A stretch of 64,000 nt of DNA from Trematomus loennbergii (taxonomy: Eukaryota; Chordata; Actinopteri; Perciformes; Nototheniidae): contig JAAOOA010000125.1 in assembly GCA_012861695.1 (NCBI GenBank), forward strand, positions 559,501-623,500, read 5' to 3'. How positions within the stretch are numbered: position 1 is the first letter of the stretch; each line of letters opens with the position of its first letter. Position numbers and translations under genes: made by a program. Positions 22,541 to 32,689 of this stretch are shown in pieces. Under the pieces are notes generated by a model that saw nothing but the letters and a program-made list of their open reading frames with translations, searched no databases and was not told where the DNA came from.

Positions 22541-22855
22541 TGGTGGCCCTGAAGTGCAAGACACCACAGTATTTCACAAACACAACAGCATTTCAGAAAA
22601 CACAACAGCATTTCACAAAACACAACAGCATTTCACAAAACACAACAGCATTTCAGAAAACACCAAGCATTTCACAAAACACACAGCATTTCACAAAACA
22701 CCACAGCATTTCACAAAACGCCACAGCATTTCACAAAACACCACAGCATTTCAGAAAACATACAGCATTTCACAAAACGCCACAGCATTTCACAAAACGC
22801 CACAGCATTTCACAAAACGCCACAGCATTTCACATTGGACGGAAAGGGTATTCCT
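22541..22855. repeat. Minisatellite-bearing repeat (~20-bp units)
   Basis: Begins ggtggccctgaagtgcaag and continues with about 13 units of the form cacaacagcatttcacaaaa, with variants ccacagcatttcacaaaacg and agaaaa. The start resembles ggtggcccacaggtgcaaac at 37106, so the array is probably the inside of a dispersed element that expanded here. The Thr/Gln/His open frames are artefacts. Confidence 0.8.
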
Positions 22856-22866
22856 TTAGGGAGAAC

Positions 22867-23167
22867 ACTTCTTGGCTCCTTCGCGTCGAAAGGAGCCAGT
22901 TCAGGTGGTTCGGGCACCTAGTAAGGATGCCACCTGGGCGCCTCCCTAGGGAGGTGTTCCAGGCACGTCCAGCTGGGAAGAGACCAAGGGGTAGACCTAG
23001 GACCAGGTGGAGGGATTATATCTCTTCGCTGGCCTGGGAGCGCCTTGGGATCCCCCAGTCAGAGCTGGTTGATGTGGCCAGGGAAAAGAAAGTTTGGGGC
23101 TCTCTGCTGGAACTGCTACCCCCACGACCCGACGACGGATAAGCGGAGAAGATGGATGGATGGATGG
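22867..23167 (+). mobile_element. LINE 3' end (C-terminal ORF2 segment with GGAT tail)
   Basis: An open stretch ends at a stop at 23140-23142. It contains LLRVERSQFRWFGHLVRMPP, GRPRTRWRDYISSLAWERLG and LLELLPPRPDDG, then ggagaagatggatggatgg. This C-terminal region and its GATG-type tail are common in fish LINEs of the RTE/Rex3-like sort; the family is not certain. It is a 5'-truncated insertion next to a different LINE, and the region upstream of 22867 is unrelated repeat. Confidence 0.65.
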
Positions 23168-23251
23168 ACTTCTTGTTTGTGATTGGACAGAGCCAGCCTG
23201 AGAAGCACTGCTGTGATTGGTTGTTTTTTCTGCCAGTCAAGAAATGTCCAG

Positions 23252-24348
23252 TAGGGGTGTAATGGTATACGTATTCGTACCGAAATTATTCGGTATGGGC
23301 CCTTCGGTTCGGTACACGTGTGTACCGAAGTGTACCGAACGAATATAACGTTAAACGTAAGAAATTGAGAACGTGAACAACTTTTGGAAGTAATCTCAGG
23401 TGCTGCGTCGCAGCGTTCAGTGTAATTTGCTCACATTGGGTTCAACGCGTCATAGAGTGACCAAGTCATTTCATTGGACGAGAGACATACTATGAGAGCT
23501 GGTCACAGGGATGCGTTCAAATCAGTCAGTAATTTGAGGAACTGGCGAACGCAGATAAAGTTAAGCTCGAAAATCCTCCAGCATCATTAAAGTCTCCGGT
23601 TTGGGAACATTTGGTTTCGCAGTTACGTACAAGGATGACGGACAAAGACAGGTGGACCAAACCAAAGCTGTTTGTCGGCATTGTTCAACTAAAATGGGTT
23701 ACGCGGCTGGCAATACATCAAACTTGCACACTCATTTTAAAAGGCATCACCCGAACGTGAATATCACCAGCACCAAAAGAAAAATGACTGAAGTGCAAAC
23801 CCAACTCCCACTAGCATTTAAGCCTCCAATAGTCGCAAAAAGTTCAGACCGAGCCAAAGCTATTACAAACGCCAAATATCCTTATGTTGCCATGTTAGCA
23901 AAGCGCTACCTGGCTGTATCTGCTACCTCTGTCCCTAGCGAGAGGGTGTTCTCCACAGCAGGAGACATTGTTAGTGCCAGCGGATCTGCCCTTTCGGCAA
24001 TCAATGTGGACAAGTTAATTTTTCTTAACAAAAACATGAAAATACAATGACAAGCAAGCAAGTCCTAATGTCAGCTGACTGCTTAGGTACTAGTACAGTA
24101 CAGTACAGTACAGTTCAAATACAGATTATTTCAGTTCATCGAAATGCTGCACCTTAATGTTTATTTGATCATATTTAGTATTTATTTGAGTGAATACATT
24201 ATTCACAGTTTAATAATAATTAAAAACCCCCAAAAAATATTTTATGTTTTCTGATCATTTTTTTCTGCTTTCCCGAAACGTACCGAACCGTGACCTAAAA
24301 ACCGAGGTACGTACCGAACCGAAATGTTTGTGAACCGTTACACCCCTA
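23252..24348 (+). mobile_element. hAT transposon, internally deleted, 1.1 kb
   Basis: Ends taggggtgtaa and ttacaccccta, flanked by the perfect 8-bp duplication atgtccag (23244-23251, 24349-24356). Sub-terminal regions hold repeated accgaa/ttcggt boxes in both orientations, as expected of transposase binding sites. Inside is a short transposase frame with the catalytic core removed. It landed exactly at the left end of another hAT-like repeat (cagtgttgccaac from 24354). Confidence 0.9.
23601..24050 (+). CDS. BED zinc finger fused to hATC domain (miniature hAT transposase)
   Basis: The 149-codon open frame encodes a BED-type DNA-binding finger (VCRHCSTKMGYAAGNTSNLH, with the final histidine of THFKRHH; Cys-Cys-His-His ligands near residues 25-51). 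This is joined directly to a C-terminal dimerisation domain (MLAKRYLAVSATSVPSERVF ... INVDKLIFLNKN). A normal ZBED1-like transposase has several hundred residues with the DDE core between them, so the core was deleted in frame. The frame has no ATG at its start: the first codon shown is TTG, and the usual VWEHF entry lies one base out of frame at about 23598. It may therefore be dead, or start at the internal Met (codon 32), which would cut the BED finger. If expressed it could bind ends and dimerise but not cut DNA. Confidence 0.65.
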   Translation: MGTFGFAVTYKDDGQRQVDQTKAVCRHCSTKMGYAAGNTSNLHTHFKRHHPNVNITSTKRKMTEVQTQLPLAFKPPIVAKSSDRAKAITNAKYPYVAMLAKRYLAVSATSVPSERVFSTAGDIVSASGSALSAINVDKLIFLNKNMKIQ

Positions 24349-24353
24349 ATGTC

Positions 24354-24750
24354 CAGTGTTGCCAACTTAGCGACTTTCTCGCTAAATCGGGCGACTTTCC
24401 AAACTCTCCAGCTACTTTTTTTTGTCAAAAGCAACTAGCGACAAATCCAGCTACTTTTTCTGGTGTTATTGGAGACTTTTCTGGTGTTTGGATAATCTGA
24501 CGTGATAGCACGTAATCGTTACGCAGTTACTTTCCTCAAAGAGCAGCGAGTGCTGAGCCCCTCCGTCGTCCCAAAGCACTCACAGGCAGCCTCGCTAGCA
24601 GCTGCACTCGAGCAGAGAGGCCCAAAAGAGACACACTACGCATCCAGACCGAATATTAATCGTGCATGCGCAAAGCCATTGCTGATCCCGCCCTGGCTTG
24701 CAGTGTGTCTCTTTTGGGTCACTTTGCCAAGCCCAGATAAAGAAGGAATG
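24354..24750. repeat. hAT-like repeat (cagtgttgccaac) with inverted repeat
   Basis: Starts cagtgttgccaacttagcga and repeats gcgactttc/agctactttt motifs, a pattern I recall from a common fish repeat. It also holds a perfect 17-bp inverted pair, cccaaaagagacacact (24621-24637) and its complement (24702-24718). The right terminus was not found. Confidence 0.5.
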
Positions 24751-24941
24751 TAGCAATTCCATCCCACATAACAATTTTTATTAAATGTGACTAATTCTTT
24801 AACAATACTGGACAAAAGTATGTATGTAATGTTGGTCTAGAGTAGACAAAGCATTAAGTCATCAAGTGATGGCCAAACATAATTTTTTTTTTGAATAAGA
24901 ATCAACAGAAGGAAGTTCATTTGTAGTTCTAAACACATTAA

Positions 24942-25235
24942 AGGTGGGGTAGGTAAGTTTGAGAAACTGGCTCGAGATACACTTTATGTTATGGAATGGA
25001 ATGCTCTTAACATCCCGATAGCAATGAATATCTTAAGTGCTTTGACAAAAAATCCATAAAAAAATGTCATCTGTGGAAGCTGTAGTACTGTAAAAAGCAC
25101 GACCAATCATTTTAGCCGGCCCGGCTAAAATAACTGGATGGCCTACCTGCCTGTCAGCCTTCCATCTGTGCACAAACTTATCTCGTGCCCTCATTGGTCA
25201 TGTGCGCGTTCGTGTGTGTTGGAGGAGGGGCTCTG
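24942..25235 (+). mobile_element. TTAA MITE, copy 1 (right end missing)
   Basis: Starts aggtggggtaggtaag immediately after TTAA (24938-24941). It matches the copy at 27755-29316 for about 290 bp with few differences, then diverges after ggggctctgt. It lacks the nested 1.2-kb insertion and so shows the uninterrupted site atcttaagtgc at about 25030-25040. Confidence 0.8.
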
Positions 25236-25596
25236 TTCTCTGTTCTACATGTTCTTAAATGTTGTATATGAGGGACTACGGATGGAAATGAGCTCAAAGC
25301 TAAAATCCGGCATGTTTACGTTTTAAAGCATTATTTGTTTTAAATGTTCATCAATATGCATTGTCCCTCTTCAAATAAACGATTAAATGAAAAAAAATGT
25401 TGTTGAAAAGGTATGTAAGGCTGCTAGAGGAATATCTCCAGTTACTTTTCAAACATCTAAGTTGCTTTAAAAATGAAGCAGAGGTAAGACATACAGAATA
25501 CAAAAAGTAGAATACTATTTTTAGAATTCACAAAATAATCTATTAAATTGTCTTCAACAATGATGTGGCCCTGTTTGCCCCCTACAGATTAATAAT
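25236..25596. other. No gene recognised
   Basis: AT-rich sequence, possibly including more of the MITE family, but with no recognisable end. Confidence 0.35.
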
Positions 25597-26290
25597 TAGG
25601 GGTGGGCGATACCACAAAATCTGGATTCGATCCGATACCAAGTATTTCAGGGCCAGTATCGCCGATACCGATACCGATACTTTTTTAAATGAAAAGCTTC
25701 TTATGTACTTTCATGTAGGGAGAGCTGCATGACATGATTTTTGAGCTGAAAGCATCATAAATAGACTAAATCTGAATTCATTTTCATGATTAAAGACAGG
25801 ACAGTTTTTATAGACAAATAAACGTTTTACTTTTGCAAATTTAAAGTGCAAACATGAAAATAACATTACAAAGTGGCCACAGTAGCGAACTGCCTTCTTG
25901 CACACATCAAGTTCGCTAAGTTTTCATTGCCAGTTGTGAAATAGCTCCACACAACGCTCCTCTTTCTCTCAGTCATCATGCGTGTGTGTCGCACTCGCGA
26001 GTCGCTGGCTGCTGCTGTCCTGCCCTGCTGGCTGCTGTCTGTCAGCTTGATAATCGGAGTTCAGGCAGGGAGCGCGCTGAGCGTGCGCGAGCCTCGGGAG
26101 AGGAGGACAGCAGTGGAGAGAGAAGAAAAGAGCGCATATACTTGTGTTCGTCTGCACATAGTTTTTGATGAAATTGACGAGTAGAGGAGAGGGGGAAAAA
26201 GTATCGATCCTATTGGCTCTAGTATCGATATTTTGAAACGTAACGTAATATCGAAGTATCGATATTTTGGGATCGATCCGCCCACCCCTA
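25597..26290 (-). mobile_element. hAT MITE with residual BED finger, 694 bp
   Basis: Ends taggggtgggcgatacc and cccaccccta, with the 8-bp duplication ttaataat (25589-25596, 26291-26298). Sub-terminal regions repeat cgatac/gtatcg boxes. On the minus strand around 25900-25965, VVWSYFTTGNENLAN followed by C resembles the start of a BED zinc finger, so it derives from an autonomous hAT by deletion. Confidence 0.85.
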
Positions 26291-26334
26291 TTAATAATCC
26301 TTGACATACAACCGTAACATATTTGGGTTTTAGC

Positions 26335-26337
<3 letters not shown>

Positions 26338-26402
<65 letters not shown>
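26338..26402. repeat. (GT)n microsatellite
   Basis: About 32 GT units, directly before the 5.3-kb element at 26412. Confidence 0.95.
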
Positions 26403-26403
<1 letters not shown>

Positions 26404-26429
26404 TATCTATGAGGGCCGTGTAGGCCAAA

Positions 26430-26760
26430 ATTCAAACTAACCTCGCACACACACTACTGAAACATCTGGCCTTGCACACACACTACTGAAATACTCTCAC
26501 ATTCACTACTGAACACCTCACACACACACAACTGAAAATGAAGCCTCACATACTACTGAAAATTAACCTCACACACACGCAACTGAAAATTAACCTCACA
26601 CACTATTGAAATCCTCTCACATTCACTACTGAACACCTCACACACACACTACTGAAAAGATCTGGCCTTGCACACACTACTGAAATACTCTCACATTCAC
26701 TACTGAACACCTCACACACACACTACTGAAAATTAACCTCACACACACGCAACTAAAAAC
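26430..26760 (+). repeat. Left terminal tandem array
   Basis: Irregular units of about 20-36 bp: cctcgcacacacactactga, then variants with catctggccttg, tactctcacattcactactg and aaaattaacctcacacacac. The same phrases occur inverted in the right array, and their order is partly kept between arms. Confidence 0.85.
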
Positions 26761-26859
26761 ATTTTACTGAAAGGTTCTCAGTAGGGAATGTGCATGTGTC
26801 TCACCTATGTGTGTGAGGGGGATTCTTGCGGTAACGGAAGTCATTGTTATGAAACGGAA

Positions 26860-27394
26860 GTAACAAATAACAATACTGCAGTGATACAGTAGGTGGCGAT
26901 AATTCTCGTCTACTCTGTTTGGAAGTCGCCATTAAAGAAGAAGAATGAAACTGAAGGTCCAATTCAGCATGGATTTATAGAGAAACAGCACCACAGCCGT
27001 AGGCTGGAGCCTGGACCGAGCAGTCTACAAACTGAGACGGTCTGGTCTATGGAGGTGTTCTTGTTTACATCACCTGGCGCAGCTCGTGAGGTGGCCTAGC
27101 AACCCGCTAGCAACATGCACAGCTGCAATAAGCTAACAAGCTAACTAAACCGAAATTGAGCCAGAACCTTTCCTTTTTTGTTTTACCATTTATTGAAGTG
27201 ATTGATATTTCAGGCGGAGAGGACAATAGCCAGTTAAATATGGTTGATTAAGCTGTGTACTTCTAGCCAACAGTTATGTTAGCATTAGTTAGTTAACAGT
27301 AAGTAAATATAGGAGTAACCGATGTACTCCAGCCTGATCCAAATAAGGCTAACCTACGTCTGTTGCTCCGGTCTGCACATTTTACGTTGCTTAA
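26860..27394 (+). promoter_or_regulatory. Possible promoter and first exon on the plus strand
   Basis: After the left inverted repeat, cagtaggtggcgataattct and aagaagaagaatg resemble sequences at the start of fish repeat-borne transcripts. A good donor, TTAAG|GTAAGTG, lies at 27393-27394. A 68-codon open frame (26893-27099) shows no known domain. No transcript evidence is available from sequence alone. Confidence 0.2.
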
Positions 27395-27754
27395 GGTAAG
27401 TGAACATGAAACTATTCAGCAAAACTTTCAGTAATAATCTAAGGTATTGAGTTTTTTTAATAATACTTGCATACAAATCTATAAATGCCTTCAGGTTTCT
27501 AAAATATATAATGTAGCATTTCCCTCCGAATAATGGTCGTAGACTTTACTGATGAATTAGAATTTATTTAAACTCCAGAGTCAACGTAAGAGTTTGAGCC
27601 TCTTCGGGGGGTGCTAACATTAACCGTACACTTTATTCTTCTCTCTCTCCGTCGTTATATAGAAGATATTGCAACTTCCTGTCACCAGCGTAAACTCGCC
27701 TTCAAAATAAAAGCATTTTAAATAAAACAGGAAGTTAACCTAAATTACATTTAA

Positions 27755-29316
27755 AGGTGGGGTAGGTAAGGTTGAGAAACCGGCTCAAGATACACTTTTT
27801 GTTATATTCCATGGAATGCTCTTAACATCCCGATAGCAATGAATATCTTAACCTGTTAAGCCCGAGAGACCCCGGTACCGGGGCACTGCCGCAACATCTT
27901 GCAGGAAACAGTGTCTGAGGGCATGTTCATTTAATAAACTATGAATGTTTTATATCCATGTAACGGGAAGAATCTCATCTAACTGATCATTTTTATTTAT
28001 TTTTCAAAAGAAAACCCACAATGCTAATACTGAGCCTCTGAATTAGCAACGAGCGAAAAATGCTAACAGATTACTGCACCGAAAATCACTCAAAACCTTA
28101 TTATTTATTTTCTCCACATCTATGACATCGATTCACATCGTGAGGTGACACAGAATCGATGGGTAGCCTCATTATCACTGAATTATACGAATTTGCGACG
28201 TTATAAACAAAAACAGAAATCAAAACAGGTGACGCTAGGTAGCTAAAAATGCTAACATTCTTACCTTGGCTCTGTAGTCTCTCCAAAGTGGTCTTCAATG
28301 GCATTAAAACGATAAAAACGCTGCTGAAGTTAATCCATAGGTTAATCCAATGTGTCTGTGTCCCTTTGAAATGATTTCTGATAATCCATGAGCAATAAAA
28401 CGGATAATCCATGCTATTCCGTTTCTAGATGTCAGAGCGAGAGATAGATTCACTCTAATGCAAAATTACATGCGCAAAGCCCGCACCTTTTTGTTTCACA
28501 ATGAGTGTGTGGGGGACTCCCCTTCGATTCTATTGGCTCTAACGGTCAGAAAGAGGTGTCAACCATCAAAATCGACCAATGGGTTCCAGAGATATGAAGA
28601 AAAAAAACATTTCCACCCAAATCACCTCAGAGGTGGAGTGTTTTTGGCTAAACCTCTCTAAAAAGGTCAAATGTCACTTGTTTTGTATCAATCTTGATAC
28701 AGGGTACTTATTATATGTTGTACTTTGGATTCCTAAAGCTTTTAGTCTACCTTACCATCATCCAAGGGTAGTTTTCACTATAAGTAAAAAATAAATTTTG
28801 GACGGACACTATAATTTACAGTTTTTTACTATGTAAAATCTGAATTTTCTTTAAAATAAAAAACATTTATATTGATTCTGACTTTTCTACATCCAACTCA
28901 CAGGTTTATCATTACTTGAGAAAAAAGATTATTAATTTAACCCTTTTAGAAGGGAAGATATGGTCATTTGTTCTGGGAATGTCATTTTCGAGCCTGAGAC
29001 CTGAAAAACAGGCTCAGGGCTTAACAGGTTAAGTGCTTTGACAAAAAATCCATAAAAAAATGTCATCTGTGGAAGCCGTAGTACTGTAAAAAGCACGACC
29101 AATCATTTTAGCCGGCCCGGCTAAAATAACTGGATGGCCTACCTGCCTGTCAGCCTTCCATCTGTGCACAAACTTATCTCGTGCCCTCATTGGTCATGTG
29201 CGCGTTGTGTGTGTTGGAGGAGGGGCTCTGTAAGGAAGTGGCAGATTTTTTCCGGCTGTGTATTTTCAAATTCTAGCGCACTCGAGCTGGTTTCTCCAAA
29301 ATTACCTACCCCACCT
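27755..29316 (+). mobile_element. TTAA MITE, copy 2 (complete, interrupted)
   Basis: Left end aggtggggtaggtaagg, right end ttacctaccccacct, each bounded by TTAA (27751-27754, 29317-29320). Without the nested element it is about 381 bp. TTAA targets fit piggyBac-type transposition. It contains no gene. Confidence 0.88.
27852..29028. mobile_element. Nested TTAA element, 1177 bp
   Basis: Ends cctgttaagccc and gggcttaacagg are perfect 12-bp inverted repeats, with TTAA at 27848-27851 and 29029-29032. The uninterrupted copy at 24942 has a single TTAA at the same place, which proves insertion with TTAA duplication. No transposase frame longer than about 100 codons exists; the 103-codon minus-strand frame at 28101-28412 has no recognisable domain. 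Confidence 0.9.
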
Positions 29317-29815
29317 TTAAGACGTATATAAAACTGCAACGAAAGCAACAAAAACAATGCAACATCCCCTTCAGTCTAACAGAACACAAATTGGGTTATT
29401 TACATATATGTGGTAAATTCAACAGTGGATCCAGCAAAGATTCACATTTTTGTATGATTTTAGTTATTGATTTTTTGCTGTTACTTAATTTTAATAAATT
29501 CAAGGCAAGCTTAGTTACATGTGATGGTAGCTAGTTAGTGCTCTTACCTGTGTTTTCTCCTCAACCATACTTTATTTAAAACTCTTAACTACCAGTTCTA
29601 TCTACTTTAAACAATTAAAAAGACTACATATATTATTGATATACCAATCTTTATTTTTGGGGCCTCTTCTTTTAAATTAAACTTTCAGACGTGAGATATT
29701 AAAATACAGTAATAGTATTGTTTATTTAAAAAAACTGAGCCACTCCTTACAGTTAACTTCATATTTATTTGTGTCTAAAGCATTTATTACACACATTTTC
29801 CCCTCATATTCACAG

Positions 29816-29978
29816 TGTGGATCAATTGAGACAGTGTGGTGTCCAGAGAGCTGCAGAGACTTTGGGAGAACCTCAGCGTGACGGATGTCCTGTCTGTGGG
29901 TTTGGCTGGAGAGGACTGAGGTGGAGTGGTCTTTCTCTGGGAGGAGGACGTGACCTGATGGAGGAGGACCAGGCCTGA
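29816..29978 (+). CDS. Candidate terminal exon inside the 5.3-kb element
   Basis: The acceptor-like ctcatattcacag is followed by a frame reading VDQLRQCGVQRAAETLGEPQ, then CPVCGF, closed by TGA at 29976-29978. AATAAA follows at 30090-30095. A matching donor exists upstream at 27394. I recognise no family; the CPVC is a hint of a zinc-binding knuckle only. It could be the last exon of an element-borne or host transcript, or chance. Confidence 0.25.
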
Positions 29979-30979
29979 TGAAGAAACCACCAAACTGCAT
30001 CTGTGAGCCCAGACTGGGCAAAGCTGTCACAAACAAATGATGGTCCTGTTTGAATACACACTATTCAGTGTGCAGATCTTTGTGTTCACAATAAAAGTGT
30101 ATTTTCTTAGTGAATGTCTTGTATTGGTCTTTAATCTCATATCAGTTTTTCATTTTCTTCTGGCCCCTCAGAGAAAACGGTGAGGCAGTTGTGTCCTTCA
30201 GGTATGTCCTTTCCTAACAGAAATGACAAGAAACATCAAACATATGTCATTATTGCAGAGCAAGTGTGTTATTTATGAAAGAGGTGTGTTTGTTTATTAA
30301 GCGGCTGTAGAAATAATATAGTTTTTTATTTTAATGTGTTTTTTTAAATTCATCACTTTGTACTACACAGATAATCAGATTATGAATGAACAGTCTGCAG
30401 TTAATCAACATTAAAATATATGTTATTATTAAATAATATTCAACTGTTATCAGAACTTAGTGTAAATGTTGGTAATAATATTAATAAAAACAACAAGGTT
30501 TGGGTTCGTTCGTTTAATATGATCAACGTTAACCAGTAAGCTTCAATAATCAACTCCAGCTCAACCAACCATATTGTAATATCTACGTGAACGTTATTTC
30601 TGGAAACATCTGGAAATGTGAGATTCATATTTTTCAGATACACAGATCTTATAGTGAGGTTAATCTCATACAGTACTCTGCTCTTCAACACTAATGTGAC
30701 GCTAGCTGTCTGCATCGTCGAGCATAGCTATTTTAAATTAACAATAACATGCATACAGTTACCTAACTAGCAAACTAACTAATGTACAAGCATGACCTTA
30801 TTTTACCAACCTCACGAGAAGCCTTTTGTTCTACAGTATAATCCTTAATGTTTTACACTTCTCTATTATGTTTTAACTTGTATGCTACGGATAGCATCGT
30901 TAGCACAGATGTAGCTTCGTCTCGCTCGTTAGCTGAATAAAAAGACCAGTAAGAAATAAAGTGCTTGAATTTCACTTAC

Positions 30980-31150
30980 CGAAGAAACTGCATTCATGGT
31001 CGGTCTGTTTGAACCGCAGAGCCATAAGATAAGTCAGATATTTCAATGAAGAATACTCCACCAGGCATCAACACAACAAACACGTCCGAGTAGCAGCCTG
31101 GAGCTAACGGGGCTAATGGAGCTAGCAAAGAGACCACTAGCAGTTTGGTA
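30980..31150 (-). promoter_or_regulatory. Possible minus-strand first exon with ATG and splice donor
   Basis: Reading leftwards from the right inverted repeat, a GC-richer stretch leads to ATGAATGCAGTTTCTTCG (start codon at 30997-30995) and then the consensus donor GTAAGTG at 30979. If used, it encodes only MNAVSS before the intron. No following exon was found. Together with the plus-strand donor at 27394 it hints at transcription from both ends of the element. Confidence 0.25.
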
Positions 31151-31254
31151 CTTCCGTTTCATTACAATGACTTCCGTTACAGCAAGAATCCCCCTCACAC
31201 ACATAGGTGAAACACATGCACATTCCCTACTGAGAACCTTTCAGTAAAATGTTG

Positions 31255-31670
31255 TTCAGGAGTGTGTGTGTGAGGTTTTCAGTAGTAGCCTATGTGCGTG
31301 AGATAATTTGTTGTGTGTGAGGTTTCATTTTCAGTTGTGTATGCGAGGTGTTCACTAGTGAATGTGAAAGTATTTCAATAGTGTGTGTGTGAGGTTAATT
31401 TTCAGTTGTGTGTGTGTGAGGTTCATTTTCAGTAGTGTGTGTGTGAGGTGTTCAGTAGTGAATATGAGAGGATTTCAATAGTGTGTGTGCAAGGCCAGAT
31501 GTTATCAGTAGTGTGTGTGCGAGGTGTTCAGTAGTGAATGTGAGAGTATTTCAGTAGTGTTTGTGCAAGGCCAGATGTTTTCAGTAGTGTGTGTGCGAGG
31601 TGTTCAGTAGTGAATGTGAGAGTATTTCAGTAGTGTTTGTGCAAGGCCAGATGTTTTCAGTAGTGTGTGT
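31255..31670 (-). repeat. Right terminal tandem array
   Basis: Inverted counterpart of the array at 26430-26760, longer by about 100 bp. Near its end the block caaggccagatgttttcagt with agtgtgtgtgcgaggtgttc is repeated with almost no change three times, indicating recent expansion. Confidence 0.85.
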
Positions 31671-31705
31671 GCGAGGTGAGTTTGCATTTTGGCCTACACG
31701 GCCCT

Positions 31706-32045
31706 TCATACTATCTGTCCAGCTTTCCTCCATCTGTACCTCAGATCACTGAAGCTTCATTTCTCCTCCTCTCACTCCTGTCCATCAATGACTCTAAATA
31801 TAACAACAAACAATTATAACATCACAAATACAAGTCATTAGTAATTAGTTAAAAGTAAAGTAAAATAAGAAATTAGGCATTTCTTCCTTATTTAATGCTG
31901 CATATTATAATAAAAAAGGATCTATAGGTAGCCACTGTGTAATTAATATGTCAAAACAGAACATATGCTTTACTTAACATATACATTATTAACCTGCCAT
32001 CGCATAGTATTCGGTTATGGATTCTCCTCCATAGAGCCGTGTAAA
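31706..32045. other. No gene recognised
   Basis: AT-rich unique sequence between the 5.3-kb element and the minisatellite. Confidence 0.4.
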
Positions 32046-32680
32046 AAAGAGTCACTGTATTAATACACCTTCATCAGTGTACGAGAGAATACTGTATTAA
32101 TACACCTTCATCAGTGTATTAATACACCTTCATCAGTGTACGAGAGAATACTGTATTAATACACCTTCATCAGTGTATTAATACACCTTCATCAGTGTAT
32201 TAATACACCTTCATCAGTGTACGAGATAATACTGTATTAATACACCTTCATCAGTGTATTAATACACCTTCATCAGTGTACGAGAGAATACTGTATTAAT
32301 ACACCTTCATCAGTGTAGTTATACAACCTTCATCAGTGTATTAATACACCTTCATCAGTGTACGAGATAATACTGTATTAATACACCTCATCAGTGTATT
32401 AATACACCTTCATCAGTGTACGAGAGAATACTGTATTAATACACCTTCATCAGTGTATTAATACACCTTCATCAGTGTATTAATACACCTTCATCAGTGT
32501 ACGAGATAATACTGTATTAACACCTTCATCAGTGTATTAATACCTTCATCAGTATATGAGAGTACTGTATTAATACACCTTCATCAGTGTATTAATACAC
32601 TGATGAAGGTGTATTAATACACCTTCATCAGTGTACGAGAGAATACCGTATTAATACACCTTCATCACAGTACACCAAGG
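32046..32680. repeat. Minisatellite, compound 22/15-bp units, ~630 bp
   Basis: The main unit is 22 bp: the palindrome tgtattaataca followed by ccttcatcag. Blocks of one to three such units are separated by tgtacgagagaatac-type 15-bp units, giving a higher-order period. At about 32588-32630 one unit is inverted, producing a local palindrome around tgatgaagg. Variants (attaacacc, agttatacaac) are scattered. Confidence 0.93.
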
Positions 32681-32689
32681 ATGTTGACA

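Larger units (their letters stand above)
26412..31705. mobile_element. 5.3-kb DNA element with long, array-bearing terminal inverted repeats
   Basis: Both ends begin agggccgtgtaggccaaaa (left) or its complement (right). The inverted repeats extend to about 26866 on the left and 31148 on the right, including the non-repetitive inner part ttactgaaaggttctcagta and the following gggggattcttgc. Each repeat contains a tandem array of units built on cacacactactgaaa. The inside holds a nested TTAA MITE stack (27755-29316) and candidate splice sites, but no transposase domain I recognise. No flanking target duplication is evident, so the superfamily is open. Confidence 0.75.

Noticed and set aside
22491..23142. 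200-codon protein with Thr/Gln/His/Phe repeats
   Set aside because: A chance fusion of a 20-bp minisatellite with a real LINE C-terminal segment; only the last part (from about 22867) is meaningful.
32046..32680. CRISPR-like array (repeats with spacers)
   Set aside because: The spacers are themselves repeated and the setting is a vertebrate genome; it is a minisatellite.
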